Shown here piece by piece: positions 53,960-60,750 of a stretch of 64,000 nt of DNA. The notes beneath the pieces were generated by a model. It made no database searches and had not been told where the DNA came from. It saw nothing but the letters and a program-made list of their open reading frames with translations. The position numbers and the translations under genes are program-made. The stretch comes from a virus, in the IMG/VR virus record IMGVR_UViG_3300042302_000394, positions 143,814 through 207,813 of that record. One strand, written 5' to 3'. The number at the start of each line of letters is the position of its first letter. Position 1 is the stretch's first letter.

Positions 53960-54140
53960 ATACAGTAGAGAAAACCGTAACTGTATAGGTAGTGTATGAG
54001 CTTAACCACAGTCGCTTACCGGATGGGAGTGGGGACCAAGTACATGAGCAGAAGTCCTAGACCTGTGTACTATACAGTGAAAGACCGGCCGGAATGTGGT
54101 AAGCGGCAAAGTCTAGCTCATTGAGCAGGAACAAGGTCTG
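53960..54140 (+). ncRNA. Candidate structured RNA, ~180 nt
   Basis: ATACAGT/ACTGTAT (53960-53966/53980-53986) forms a 5' hairpin. ATGAGCT/AGCTCAT (53996-54002/54115-54121) closes a multibranch domain. CGCTTACC/GGTAAGCG (54013-54020/54098-54105) forms a long-range helix; ACCACA (54005-54010) can instead pair with TGTGGT (54095-54100). AGTACA/TGTACT (54039-54044/54066-54071) is an inner hairpin. AGACCT (54059-54064) can pair with AGGTCT (54134-54139) as a pseudoknot. No ORF lies inside. It does not match RNase P, tmRNA or other RNAs I can recall. Confidence 0.55.
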
Positions 54141-54144
54141 CGGG

Positions 54145-54262
54145 CCCGTATAATGACACTTGCGTATATACGGGATATATAATGACTATACTGGTATATT
54201 GGAGTATTATCTCACTATATACAGTATAGTCTATTATGTAGATAATCAATAACTGATTATCT
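54145..54262. other. Series of strong inverted repeats
   Basis: CCCGTATA/TATACGGG (54145-54152/54167-54174). A long stem with one bulge, GACTATACTG-GTATAT against ATATACAGTATAGTC (54184-54199/54217-54231). AGATAATCA-ATAAC-TGATTATCT (54240-54262). The last two lie between the RNA and the convergent minus-strand gene, so they may be terminators or processing sites. Confidence 0.55.
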
Positions 54263-54272
54263 GGATTATCTT

Positions 54273-54524
54273 TTAAACAAACTCAATATTATCTGTACGC
54301 ATAGTTTGTTTTGCAGTAGAGATAATACGCTCTTTATCTTTTTGTATAGTTTCCCAAACAAAATCTCCGCTAACAAAATCGCATTTAGCACGAGTGGGAA
54401 ACTTCCAAGCACCTTTATCTGTTTGTTCTGTAACATTAAAAGCGCAGATAATAGTATATACTTCTTTTTCTTTATTATATACAATTTTAGCTTTTGCAGT
54501 GTTTGCAGTGTATACTTTTGACAT
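54273..54524 (-). CDS. Hypothetical early protein, 83 aa (only minus-strand gene of the early region)
   Basis: The frame is MSKVYTANTAKAKIVYNKEK to TDNIEFV. AAAGGAAG lies 6 nt upstream and a sigma70 promoter further up. The protein is beta-rich and small. A longer overlapping frame (54266-54595) is a shadow with no ribosome-binding site. Function unknown. Confidence 0.75.
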   Translation of the reverse strand: MSKVYTANTAKAKIVYNKEKEVYTIICAFNVTEQTDKGAWKFPTRAKCDFVSGDFVWETIQKDKERIISTAKQTMRTDNIEFV

Positions 54525-54550
54525 GTGCTTCCTTTGTTGTTTAAGTATGT

Positions 54551-54579
54551 ATTATAGCATCTTTTGGAGTGCCTGTCTT
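54551..54579 (-). promoter_or_regulatory. Sigma70 promoter of 54273-54524
   Basis: On the minus strand: AAGACA (54579-54574), 17-nt spacer, TATAAT (54556-54551), then ACATAC as in many plus-strand early promoters. Confidence 0.75.
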
Positions 54580-54617
54580 GTTGTATTTTGAACACAGATC
54601 ATTTGGAGGGTCTTTGG

Positions 54618-54646
54618 TTGACTGATTGGTAAAACCTTGCTATAAT
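54618..54646 (+). promoter_or_regulatory. Early promoter with GGTAAAACC spacer motif
   Basis: TTGACT, 17 nt (GATTGGTAAAACCTTGC), TATAAT. The ATG follows after only 5 nt. Confidence 0.85.
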
Positions 54647-54651
54647 ACACT

Positions 54652-54990
54652 ATGACGACACAAACAGTAACCCGTAAGAAGCGTGTAGACCGCAATCATA
54701 TCATCTATGAGCTTGTGGTCAACGGCAAGAACTACATTGGCGTCACAGCTAAGACAGAGAGCACTGTGAACAAGAGTGTTTTGAGTCGTGCCGCTAAACA
54801 CTTCTATCGTGCCAAGACTGAGACTAAGAACTGGCTGCTCTGTGCTGAGTTGCGCACACTGAGCGACAAGAGCGAGATTGAAGTATACGTGCATGAAGTT
54901 ATACGAGGCAAGGCAGAAGCCCACAAGCGTGAAGTAGAGATCCGCAGAATGGTTAAGCCTGTTTTAAATACAGACGTTCGTGGGGACTAA
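54652..54990 (+). CDS. GIY-YIG-like domain protein, 112 aa, leaderless
   Basis: IIYELVVNGKNYIGVTAKTE is a GIY-YIG-type strand pair. A helix with Arg (LSRAAKHFYRA) follows, then EAHKREVEIRRMVKPVLNTD, placing the catalytic-type Glu and the LNTDVRG end seen in this nuclease family. It may be a stand-alone nuclease or a homing-type remnant. No ribosome-binding site exists: the start codon is the expected transcription start. Confidence 0.72.
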   Translation: MTTQTVTRKKRVDRNHIIYELVVNGKNYIGVTAKTESTVNKSVLSRAAKHFYRAKTETKNWLLCAELRTLSDKSEIEVYVHEVIRGKAEAHKREVEIRRMVKPVLNTDVRGD

Positions 54991-55009
54991 GTGTCACTTC
55001 AAGTAACAC

Positions 55010-55038
55010 TTGACAAGTTGGTAAAACCGTGTTATAAT
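55010..55038 (+). promoter_or_regulatory. Early promoter with GGTAAAACC spacer motif
   Basis: TTGACA, 17 nt (AGTTGGTAAAACCGTGT), TATAAT. Confidence 0.88.
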
Positions 55039-55061
55039 TGACACTTACACACTAAGGAGCA

Positions 55062-55340
55062 ATGATGAGTTATACACTATACATCTACAAAGCAGATCGT
55101 CGTACAAAGACCGGAGAGCGCTTGTTCTCTACTACAGTTTGGCCCGTAGCGGATGACAATGCCATGCGCCGCACTGTAGCGGACTTGTTCCATTTGTACA
55201 GGCCAGAAGACGGCTTCCGCTTCGACTGGACTCCCAGCATGAAGACTGTTAAGAACTTGATGACTGGGGCAATGGTTGAGATCGCACACGACACTCCCCG
55301 CAGTTGCGATCCGTCAAGCGAACTCTACTGGAGCATGTGA
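55062..55340 (+). CDS. Hypothetical early protein, 92 aa
   Basis: The product (MSYTLYIYKADRRTKTGERL, then ADLFHLYRPEDGFRFDWTPS) is an alpha/beta protein of a type often seen in T4-like phage early regions; no function is known. AAGGAGC precedes two tandem ATGs (55062, 55065). The stop TGA shares its A with the next ATG. Confidence 0.75.
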   Translation: MMSYTLYIYKADRRTKTGERLFSTTVWPVADDNAMRRTVADLFHLYRPEDGFRFDWTPSMKTVKNLMTGAMVEIAHDTPRSCDPSSELYWSM

Positions 55341-55501
55341 TGAAGAACGAAATTGAACGTTTGAACTTTGTGATCTGGGCCAAGGATCGATTCCCGGGCT
55401 TTACCACCAATCACGAACAATGGACCAAGGCCAATCGGGCATGGCGGGCTGTGGCTCGCAAAAACCCAATGGTTGACAAGGTTATCGGTTTTACCGTATA
55501 A
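55340..55501 (+). CDS. Small early protein, 53 aa
   Basis: The product (MKNEIERLNFVIWAKDRFPG to MVDKVIGFTV) is helical and basic, Trp-rich. It is coupled to the upstream gene by a 1-nt overlap. The promoter of the next gene lies inside its 3' end, and its stop codon sits in that promoter's -10 box. Confidence 0.68.
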   Translation: MKNEIERLNFVIWAKDRFPGFTTNHEQWTKANRAWRAVARKNPMVDKVIGFTV

Positions 55502-55502
55502 T
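55473..55502 (+). promoter_or_regulatory. Early promoter with inverted spacer motif
   Basis: TTGACA, 18-nt spacer with GGTTTTACC (the reverse complement of GGTAAAACC), TATAAT. It overlaps the end of the 53-aa gene. Confidence 0.8.
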
Positions 55503-55528
55503 ATACACTTACACACAAAGGAGCTGAT

Positions 55529-55801
55529 ATGTCCGTTCAATCTATCAACAATGAGATTCTTGCAGGCAACTTCACTAACGATCAACTGACCAGCATCATC
55601 GACGCTGTGAAATTTGCCCGAGCACGCCTTGCAGAGAAGACCAAACGCTCTGTCACGCTGGGCAGTGCTGTGAAGTTCACTAGCACTAAAACAGGCATCA
55701 CTATGCAGGGTGTCGTAGACAAGATCGCGATCAAATACGTAACAGTTCGTACTAACCAGGGCCTGTGGAGGGTGCCTGCAAATATGTTAGAAACCGCTTG
55801 A
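55529..55801 (+). CDS. Conserved early protein with SH3/KOW-like C-terminus, 90 aa
   Basis: The N-terminal half is helical (TNDQLTSIIDAVKFARARLA). The C-terminal half (VTLGSAVKFTSTKTGITMQG, IAIKYVTVRTNQGLWRVPAN) has the strand pattern of a small beta-barrel (KOW/SH3-like), a fold often used to bind nucleic acid. Related proteins occur in T4-like phages; function unknown. The TGA stop is part of the next -35 box. Confidence 0.75.
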   Translation: MSVQSINNEILAGNFTNDQLTSIIDAVKFARARLAEKTKRSVTLGSAVKFTSTKTGITMQGVVDKIAIKYVTVRTNQGLWRVPANMLETA

Positions 55802-55826
55802 CACTTTGGTAAAACCGTGTTATAAT
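55798..55826 (+). promoter_or_regulatory. Early promoter with GGTAAAACC spacer motif
   Basis: TTGACA, 17 nt (CTTTGGTAAAACCGTGT), TATAAT; the -35 contains the stop codon of the previous gene. Confidence 0.88.
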
Positions 55827-55852
55827 ACATACTTGTTTAACAGGAGAAGACG

Positions 55853-56209
55853 ATGACTGTAGTGTATAAAGCAGGTGAGCAGACCTTTAAGGCCGTTGAG
55901 TTGTTGTTTGGCAAGCGCGAACTGGTCAATGCCGTTGTAGAGCAAGTACTGATCAGCCAGACAGAAGCTTTCATTGAGATGATCATGGACGGGCAAGAGG
56001 ACATGTCGCGCAATGGGATCAACGAAACCCTGCGTGGCGTTAAAGACAGCGCCACTGACTTCATTGGCGATATGATGGGCGACCTCGAAAGCATGATCAG
56101 AGAGCGTCTCAAGCAGGTCAACTACGGCGCGGCTGTGACGGGTATTAAGTACGATCTCGCTGGCGACGTTACAGATATTGAGGTCGATGTGTCTGTGGGC
56201 GTTGAATAA
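55853..56209 (+). CDS. Hypothetical early protein, 118 aa
   Basis: The protein is helical with an acidic middle (AFIEMIMDGQEDMSRNGINE, ATDFIGDMMGDLESMIRERL) and a beta-type C-terminus ending DVSVGVE. I do not recognise it. CAGGAGA lies 7 nt upstream of the ATG. Confidence 0.72.
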   Translation: MTVVYKAGEQTFKAVELLFGKRELVNAVVEQVLISQTEAFIEMIMDGQEDMSRNGINETLRGVKDSATDFIGDMMGDLESMIRERLKQVNYGAAVTGIKYDLAGDVTDIEVDVSVGVE

Positions 56210-56246
56210 CCCTTCGGTTGACAGGGTTGGTAAAACCTGTTATAAT
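56208..56246 (+). promoter_or_regulatory. Nested terminator and early promoter
   Basis: AACCCT/AGGGTT (56208-56213/56223-56228) forms a hairpin whose loop and 3' arm contain TTGACA (56218-56223). A 17-nt spacer with GGTAAAACC and TATAAT (56241-56246) follow. Confidence 0.8.
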
Positions 56247-56271
56247 ACATACATCGCAACAAGGAGCTGAT

Positions 56272-56502
56272 ATGCGCAAGTACACTACGAAGCTGTTAGA
56301 GATGATGGATGAGGGTTTGATCTCAGCAGAAGCTGTGGCAGAGATGGCATTGGCCTACATGAGCGAGGACGATGTTAAAGACATGTGCCGTGCTAACGAC
56401 ATCCTGGACGAAGAGGATGAGGACACCATTGTTGAAGAAGACGAGGAGTGGACTCCCGACAATGCAGACTTCTGCGATCCCGGCTCACGTCACCACTATT
56501 GA
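56272..56502 (+). CDS. Acidic early protein, 76 aa
   Basis: The helical N-terminus (KYTTKLLEMMDEGLISAEAV) is followed by a highly acidic tail (ILDEEDEDTIVEEDEEWTPD). The acidity could mimic DNA, but no evidence beyond charge supports that. Start set by AAGGAGC. Confidence 0.73.
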   Translation: MRKYTTKLLEMMDEGLISAEAVAEMALAYMSEDDVKDMCRANDILDEEDEDTIVEEDEEWTPDNADFCDPGSRHHY

Positions 56503-56511
56503 AAGGCAACT

Positions 56512-56892
56512 ATGCGATACTACGATGAACTGGCAACTTACGAGCGCGATGGCTTTACTGTGATCGTAGACAAGAGCTACGAAGACCTGAACCCACGTGA
56601 TTGCTTTGACTTTGATAGTGAAGAAGAAGTTAGCAAGATGTGTAAAGACATCGACAATGGCAACTTGGATTGGTTCATGTTGCGAGTGCGTGTAATGGTT
56701 GACAGCCTTGAGATGGGTTCGCACTACCTGGGCGGATGTCTGTACAAGGATGCTCGCGAAGTACTGACAGACGGCACCGCAGAGGACTGCATCGGCGAAG
56801 CACTGCACGAAGCCAAACGCGAAGTCTACAAGTACAAACAAAAATTCGCTGAGTTGAGCGACATGGTTGATCGTGAAGGTGTTGATGTTTAA
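56512..56892 (+). CDS. Hypothetical early protein, 126 aa
   Basis: The product (MRYYDELATYERDGFTVIVD, then FDFDSEEEVSKMCKDIDNGN) is alpha/beta and acidic, with a conserved-looking YxDLxPRDCFD segment. No known function. GAAAGG lies upstream. It overlaps the membrane-protein gene by 8 nt. Confidence 0.73.
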   Translation: MRYYDELATYERDGFTVIVDKSYEDLNPRDCFDFDSEEEVSKMCKDIDNGNLDWFMLRVRVMVDSLEMGSHYLGGCLYKDAREVLTDGTAEDCIGEALHEAKREVYKYKQKFAELSDMVDREGVDV

Positions 56893-57115
56893 TAAGAATG
56901 AAGTACTACAGTGGGTGGGTGCCGTGGCGATCATTGCCGGGCACGTACTCAACGCAATAGGTCCCAGTGTCTATCCTTACAATATTATCGCGTTCGCTGT
57001 GGGCACTGTAGCGTTCTTGGCATGGGCTATCCGTGTGGCAAATAAGCCACAGGCTGTGGTCAACGTTGTATCATTAGCCATAGGCATTGTAGGGTTATAC
57101 AAAGCATTTGGTTGA
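56885..57115 (+). CDS. Small membrane protein, 76 aa, three TM segments
   Basis: Hydrophobic segments lie at ~8-27 (VLQWVGAVAIIAGHVLNAIG), ~33-52 (IIAFAVGTVAFLAWAIRVAN) and ~58-74 (VNVVSLAIGIVGLYKAF). The ATG at 56885 is preferred because it has GAAGGT upstream. The TGA stop is part of the next promoter's -35 box. It probably sits in the host inner membrane; role unknown. Confidence 0.72.
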   Translation: MFNKNEVLQWVGAVAIIAGHVLNAIGPSVYPYNIIAFAVGTVAFLAWAIRVANKPQAVVNVVSLAIGIVGLYKAFG

Positions 57116-57140
57116 CAAGTTGGTAAAACCTTGCTATAAT
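57112..57140 (+). promoter_or_regulatory. Early promoter of candidate structured RNA
   Basis: TTGACA, 17 nt (AGTTGGTAAAACCTTGC), TATAAT. No start codon with a frame follows, only the structured region 57147-57326. Confidence 0.88.
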
Positions 57141-57146
57141 AAGGCA

Positions 57147-57326
57147 TAGTAAGAAATAAACAGGGTTACCTAGTCCGTTAGGGCCCACAGCAAGCGAAGA
57201 GTTCCGACGGGGACAGGTTGCTGTGGGGCATGAAGGCAGTTGTAAACGAAAGTTTACACGAGTTGCTGACGGGGAACTAGGGCGTAATGTTTGGCACACC
57301 GAACGTTAGAGACGGACTAACGGGTA
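57147..57326 (+). ncRNA. Candidate structured RNA, ~180 nt
   Basis: CCTAGTCC/GGAACTAGG (57169-57176/57273-57281, one bulge) closes the fold. CCCACAGCAA/TTGCTGTGGG (57184-57193/57218-57227) is a 10-bp helix capped by GTTCC/GGGAC. TGTAAAC-GAAA-GTTTACA (57241-57258) is a 7-bp GNRA hairpin. GTTTGG-CACA-CCGAAC (57289-57304) and CGTTAG-N7-CTAACG (57304-57322) end it. The last loop (ACGGA) can pair with TCCGT (57174-57178), a possible pseudoknot or switch that competes with the closing helix. There is no ORF. It is not a family I recognise. Confidence 0.68.
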
Positions 57327-57327
57327 G

Positions 57328-57356
57328 TTGACAATCCCCTGTTTTCTTGCTATAAT
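57328..57356 (+). promoter_or_regulatory. Early promoter
   Basis: TTGACA, 17-nt spacer, TATAAT; the spacer lacks GGTAAAACC. Confidence 0.88.
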
Positions 57357-57382
57357 ACACACTTACACACTAAGGAGCAAAG

Positions 57383-57652
57383 ATGAAAGCACTAGAGAAG
57401 TTTATCGAGCAGAAGAATCACTGGAACAGTTTCTTCAAAGGCGAGCAATACGAGATCCAGAGTGCCAAGGGTCGCCAGCGTATCGCAGACATGATCGATG
57501 CCGCATTGAGTCCGGAGAACTTGACCTGTGATGGCGAACTGAGCCGCACAGAAGTCAATCGTCGCTACAAGGAACTGATGACTGCGGCAAAGCAGTTGAA
57601 GAAGTTGGACCCGGCTGTTTCTTTTTACGAGTGGGAAGAGGAGATCATCTAA
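57383..57652 (+). CDS. Hypothetical early protein, 89 aa
   Basis: All-helical, charged protein (MKALEKFIEQKNHWNSFFKG to FYEWEEEII) without a recognised domain. AAGGAGC precedes the ATG. Its TAA shares one base with the next ATG, so the genes are coupled. Confidence 0.74.
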   Translation: MKALEKFIEQKNHWNSFFKGEQYEIQSAKGRQRIADMIDAALSPENLTCDGELSRTEVNRRYKELMTAAKQLKKLDPAVSFYEWEEEII

Positions 57653-57864
57653 TGAAAGCAATGGTTACAACTGTTCTCCGTCAGGAGATTGAAGTGCCCG
57701 AGGGCACGGATCGTCAAAGTGTGCTGGAGTTTCTGGCAGAGAACCAAAGCTTCACAGATGCGTTCTGTGGTGTTAGCGATATGACACAACGGTTCCGCAT
57801 TGTTGATATCAGTGTGGTGGAAGAAGAGATTACTGAACTTGGCGAGGAGAGCTACGATGCCTAA
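57652..57864 (+). CDS. Small early protein, 70 aa
   Basis: The product (MKAMVTTVLRQEIEVPEGTD to LGEESYDA) has a beta-alpha-beta pattern. Function unknown. It overlaps the DUF1281-like gene by 8 nt; an earlier in-frame ATG inside the previous gene was not used. Confidence 0.7.
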   Translation: MKAMVTTVLRQEIEVPEGTDRQSVLEFLAENQSFTDAFCGVSDMTQRFRIVDISVVEEEITELGEESYDA

Positions 57865-58405
57865 TTGGTGTTCAAACGGTATTACACTGCGTCACGCAGA
57901 CCCCCAAATGATCCAGCGGGCCGCCAAGGCTCTGCAAGAGGGCAAGTTCCTGCAGGAGTTCATTCCTTGCCCTGCCGAACTGCTGGACACTGTGGCTCAG
58001 ATGGGCACCAACGATGCTGAAAAAGCTAACCGAGAGAAGTACGGATACAGTTCCTGGTATGACTTCAATGTGGCCAACTGGGGCACCAAGTGGGATGTAG
58101 AGTCTAGCAATGTAGAGATCGAGGATGCTAACACTGTCACAGCTGGCTTCGACAGTGCCTGGGCACCACCCATCCGTGCATATGAGCAGTTGATGGACTT
58201 GGGCTTTGATCTAGTGGCCTTCTACTACGAGCCTGGCATGCAGTTTGTGGGCAAGTGGGACAACGGTAGTGACGACTGCTGTGAGTACGGTGGCGCAACT
58301 GCTGACACGGTGCGTGACATGATCGGCGAGGAGTTAGACGACTACTTCTGCATCAGCGAGAGTATGGCTGACTGGGAAGAAGAGAACCAAGAGGATCAAG
58401 AATAA
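57857..58405 (+). CDS. Api92/YubB-like (DUF1281) protein, 182 aa
   Basis: It begins MPNWCSNGITLRH and includes WYDFNVANWGTKWD and FDSAWAPPIRAYEQLMDLGF, the signature of the DUF1281/Api92-like family with a ferredoxin-like fold, common on plasmids and phages. Function is unknown. The start is fixed by the conserved MPNWCSN; a longer frame upstream overlaps the previous gene. Confidence 0.88.
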   Translation: MPNWCSNGITLRHADPQMIQRAAKALQEGKFLQEFIPCPAELLDTVAQMGTNDAEKANREKYGYSSWYDFNVANWGTKWDVESSNVEIEDANTVTAGFDSAWAPPIRAYEQLMDLGFDLVAFYYEPGMQFVGKWDNGSDDCCEYGGATADTVRDMIGEELDDYFCISESMADWEEENQEDQE

Positions 58406-58429
58406 CCCTACAGCCCCCAGGGGCTTTGG

Positions 58430-58458
58430 TTGCTCGTTTTACAAAACAGTGTTATAAT
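58430..58458 (+). promoter_or_regulatory. Early promoter (TTGCTC type)
   Basis: TTGCTC, 17 nt, TATAAT. A hairpin AGCCCC/GGGGCT (~58412-58425) just upstream probably terminates the previous gene. Confidence 0.78.
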
Positions 58459-58488
58459 ACACACATGTTAAAACAAACAGGAACCAAA

Positions 58489-58665
58489 ATGTTAAAAATG
58501 TATACACTGCAACGCAATAACACTTATCTAATTGCAGGAAAATTTGTGCCGCTAGCAGTAGCACAAAAAAATAAAGCAAGCATGTACAAATATAAAACTA
58601 TGCTCGCACATGCAACACAAAGCATTAAGCAAGCAGGAGACACTGTAGCAGTGTTTACTTTATAA
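58489..58665 (+). CDS. Small basic early protein, 58 aa
   Basis: The product is MLKMYTLQRNNTYLIAGKFV to GDTVAVFTL. AGGAA lies 5 nt upstream of the ATG at 58489; ATGs at 58465 and 58498 are alternatives. The gene is more AT-rich than its neighbours. Function unknown. Confidence 0.68.
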   Translation: MLKMYTLQRNNTYLIAGKFVPLAVAQKNKASMYKYKTMLAHATQSIKQAGDTVAVFTL

Positions 58666-58689
58666 CCCTACAGCACATAGGGTCTTTGG

Positions 58690-58718
58690 TTGCCCTGTGT
58701 ACCTTTTTGCGTTATAAT
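58690..58718 (+). promoter_or_regulatory. Early promoter (TTGCCC type)
   Basis: TTGCCC, 17 nt, TATAAT. The hairpin ACCCT/AGGGT followed by CTTTGG lies just upstream. Confidence 0.78.
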
Positions 58719-58748
58719 ACACACATGTTAAACGAAAAGGAAATTAAA

Positions 58749-59135
58749 ATGCAAACATACACTACACTGCACACAAACGGACTCGGCTACTGGAGCCGCA
58801 CAGCTAAAGCTGTAGACGTTACGAAACTAGACTTGCAGTTCATTAACGACGAGAGAGACTTCGGCGAGCTGTGTGTGTACTTTACAGCAGACAGCTGGGA
58901 CGTTAACACAATGGGACTAATTTACACAGACAAGCAGTTTAAAGCAGAACTGCGTGAGTACTTGGTTACGTTGGGCTTTACGCAAGCAGAAGCAAACGAC
59001 GTGGAGTACAGCGAGCAGGGTATGCAGGGCGACAATTACGTGTCGTGCGATGTAGGAGATAAGTTTATTGCGGGCTTAATGCGTTTGGACCCCCAGCATG
59101 TTAACGCTGTGATTGCGGAGTGCGAGGGCATTTAA
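58749..59135 (+). CDS. Hypothetical early protein, 128 aa
   Basis: Alpha/beta protein (MQTYTTLHTNGLGYWSRTAK, TADSWDVNTMGLIYTDKQFK) with an acidic centre. A type common in T4-like early regions; function unknown. AAAGGAAA lies upstream of the chosen ATG. Confidence 0.74.
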   Translation: MQTYTTLHTNGLGYWSRTAKAVDVTKLDLQFINDERDFGELCVYFTADSWDVNTMGLIYTDKQFKAELREYLVTLGFTQAEANDVEYSEQGMQGDNYVSCDVGDKFIAGLMRLDPQHVNAVIAECEGI

Positions 59136-59161
59136 TAGTACAGTAAAGTGGAAGGGCATTG

Positions 59162-59190
59162 TTGACAGCAGTGCCCTTTTGCGTTATAAT
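59162..59190 (+). promoter_or_regulatory. Early promoter
   Basis: TTGACA, 17-nt spacer, TATAAT. Confidence 0.87.
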
Positions 59191-59217
59191 ACACACATAC
59201 ACTAAACAGGAGCAGAC

Positions 59218-59373
59218 ATGAAGCGTACAGATGTTGAAGAGCTGTTGGGAAAGATGGAACAGTTTGCGGACTTCCTGTTTGCACAGGGCAAGAACTGTGC
59301 AGGCAATGAGCTGTTGGGCTTTATTGAGACCGCAGATGCTGTGTTAGAGGACTGCGAGTTGGAGGCGGAATGA
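59218..59373 (+). CDS. Small early protein, 51 aa
   Basis: The product (MKRTDVEELLGKMEQFADFL to EDCELEAE) is helical and acidic. ACAGGAGC precedes the ATG. It overlaps the next gene (ATGA). Function unknown. Confidence 0.72.
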   Translation: MKRTDVEELLGKMEQFADFLFAQGKNCAGNELLGFIETADAVLEDCELEAE

Positions 59374-59594
59374 TTACAGCGGACAAACTCAAACTCCTCA
59401 CCAACATGCCAGCAGTTATGCTAGAGCAGGCACTGCCCGTCAAAGGCCGACCCAAACTCAAGACAGCCCGCTTCCTGGGCATCACCAACGGGCACGAGTT
59501 CTGCTACCTTGTGACAGACACTGATGACGGTGCGGGCAAACTGTTCCTCAAGTATGACCCTACAGCGGATAAGGTTTCTGCTACGCTGGCTTGA
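59370..59594 (+). CDS. Hypothetical early protein, 74 aa
   Basis: Alpha/beta protein (MITADKLKLLTNMPAVMLEQ, FLGITNGHEFCYLVTDTDDG). Coupled to the previous gene. Its TGA stop lies in the next -35 box. Function unknown. Confidence 0.73.
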   Translation: MITADKLKLLTNMPAVMLEQALPVKGRPKLKTARFLGITNGHEFCYLVTDTDDGAGKLFLKYDPTADKVSATLA

Positions 59595-59619
59595 CAAGTT
59601 GGCAAAATCTTGTTATAAT
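59591..59619 (+). promoter_or_regulatory. Early promoter with GGCAAAATC variant
   Basis: TTGACA, 17 nt (AGTTGGCAAAATCTTGT), TATAAT. Confidence 0.85.
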
Positions 59620-59644
59620 ACATACATCGCAACAAGGAGTAGAC

Positions 59645-59908
59645 ATGCTTACAGTCAATCAAACTACCCGCTCTTACACTGGCAAGCCCGGCTGCATGTG
59701 CGGATGCAATGGCACTTACAACGAGGGCGAACGTGCTCGTAAGATGGCTATAACTGCTCTGCTTAAAAACCCTGCTGTGCGCTACGACAGCTGGAACGAT
59801 GGGCAAGAGGGCGCTGTGTTTGTTGTTACAGCTACCCGCAATCGTGTACTTTATCTTACAGCAGAGGGCGTGAAAGCTGTTGAAGCTATGGGCGTAAAGC
59901 CCGAGTAA
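59645..59908 (+). CDS. Early protein with CMCGC motif, 87 aa
   Basis: GKPGCMCGCNGTYNEGERAR (~13-32) is a Cys-rich motif seen in small phage proteins of unknown function. The C-terminus is beta-rich (GAVFVVTATRNRVLYLTAEG). The three Cys are too few to fix a metal site. AAGGAG precedes the ATG. Confidence 0.75.
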   Translation: MLTVNQTTRSYTGKPGCMCGCNGTYNEGERARKMAITALLKNPAVRYDSWNDGQEGAVFVVTATRNRVLYLTAEGVKAVEAMGVKPE

Positions 59909-59924
59909 GCTGTAGGGTCTTTGG

Positions 59925-59953
59925 TTGACAGGGTAGCCAAACAGTGTTATAAT
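59925..59953 (+). promoter_or_regulatory. Early promoter
   Basis: TTGACA, 17-nt spacer, TATAAT. Confidence 0.86.
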
Positions 59954-59980
59954 ACACACATACACAACAAAGGAGCTGAT

Positions 59981-60223
59981 ATGAATATGTCTTACTGCAT
60001 GTTTGAGAACACAATGAATGATCTGCGTCACTGCGTGGAAGCAATGGACAATGCGGACTCTATGAGCGAGCTGGACTTGAGCCGCACTGAGAAAGCAGCT
60101 TATGAGTATATGCGCGAGCTGTGCCAAAACTTCCTGGACTGTGCAGAGCGCCTGGAGCAAGAGGAAGCTGACGGACAGCCCGACGAAGCGCAAGAGTGGG
60201 CAGACTTTGATCCCGATTGCTGA
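59981..60223 (+). CDS. Acidic helical early protein, 80 aa
   Basis: The product (MNMSYCMFENTMNDLRHCVE to EWADFDPDC) is helical and acidic, without a known domain. AAAGGAGC precedes the ATG. Confidence 0.72.
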   Translation: MNMSYCMFENTMNDLRHCVEAMDNADSMSELDLSRTEKAAYEYMRELCQNFLDCAERLEQEEADGQPDEAQEWADFDPDC

Positions 60224-60228
60224 AATGT

Positions 60229-60305
60229 CAACCCCTGCCATTAGACCCTGCAACACGCCTGGGTACTTCGCAGGGGTTGACAGTTTGGTAAAACCTTGCT
60301 ATAAT
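60229..60305 (+). promoter_or_regulatory. Nested 10-bp hairpin and early promoter
   Basis: CAACCCCTGC/GCAGGGGTTG (60229-60238/60270-60279) is a perfect 10-bp inverted repeat whose 3' arm runs into TTGACA (60277-60282). A 17-nt spacer with TGGTAAAACC and TATAAT (60300-60305) follow. Confidence 0.82.
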
Positions 60306-60336
60306 TAACACTTACACAAACACACTGGAGCACACA

Positions 60337-60750
60337 ATGGGTACACGAAGCACTATCGCACTTGAGTTTGCAGATGGCACAGTACAGCAAGTCTACTGTC
60401 ACTGGGACGGCTACCTGGCACACAACGGCCAGCTCTTGCTCAAGCACTACAGCGATCCGTTCAAACTGCGTGACTTGATTGACTTGGGCGGTTTCTCAAG
60501 CCTGTGCGACTCTGTTGAGGAAACTAAACAGGGTGCCTACACACAACGCGGTGAAGAGTTGTCGATTGAGAAATACAAAGACATTGAGGACTATTACAAA
60601 AATGTCAGCGGCGAGGAGTACGACTACATCCTCAGCATGAACTGGAAAGGCAAGGCTCAGTGGTATGTTCGTCACTACGGCACACAAGAGAATTGGATTC
60701 CGTTAGAACTGGCATTTGAACAAGAGAAGCAAGAGGAGGAAATGGAATGA
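60337..60750 (+). CDS. Conserved phage early protein (MGTRSTIA family), 137 aa
   Basis: It begins MGTRSTIALEFADGTVQQVY and contains CHWDGYLAHNGQLLLKHYSD, a family I know from many T4-like and related phages; function unknown. The C-terminus is acidic (FEQEKQEEEME). It overlaps the next gene by 4 nt (ATGA). Confidence 0.85.
   Translation: MGTRSTIALEFADGTVQQVYCHWDGYLAHNGQLLLKHYSDPFKLRDLIDLGGFSSLCDSVEETKQGAYTQRGEELSIEKYKDIEDYYKNVSGEEYDYILSMNWKGKAQWYVRHYGTQENWIPLELAFEQEKQEEEME

Noticed and set aside
54266-54595. Open frame of 109 codons on the minus strand
   Set aside because: It overlaps the 83-aa gene in another frame, lacks a ribosome-binding site and is Lys/Leu-rich low-complexity sequence.
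57147-57326. Identification of this RNA as RNase P, tmRNA or hammerhead ribozyme
   Set aside because: The conserved RNase P core, the tmRNA tRNA-like ends and the hammerhead CUGANGA core are not present.
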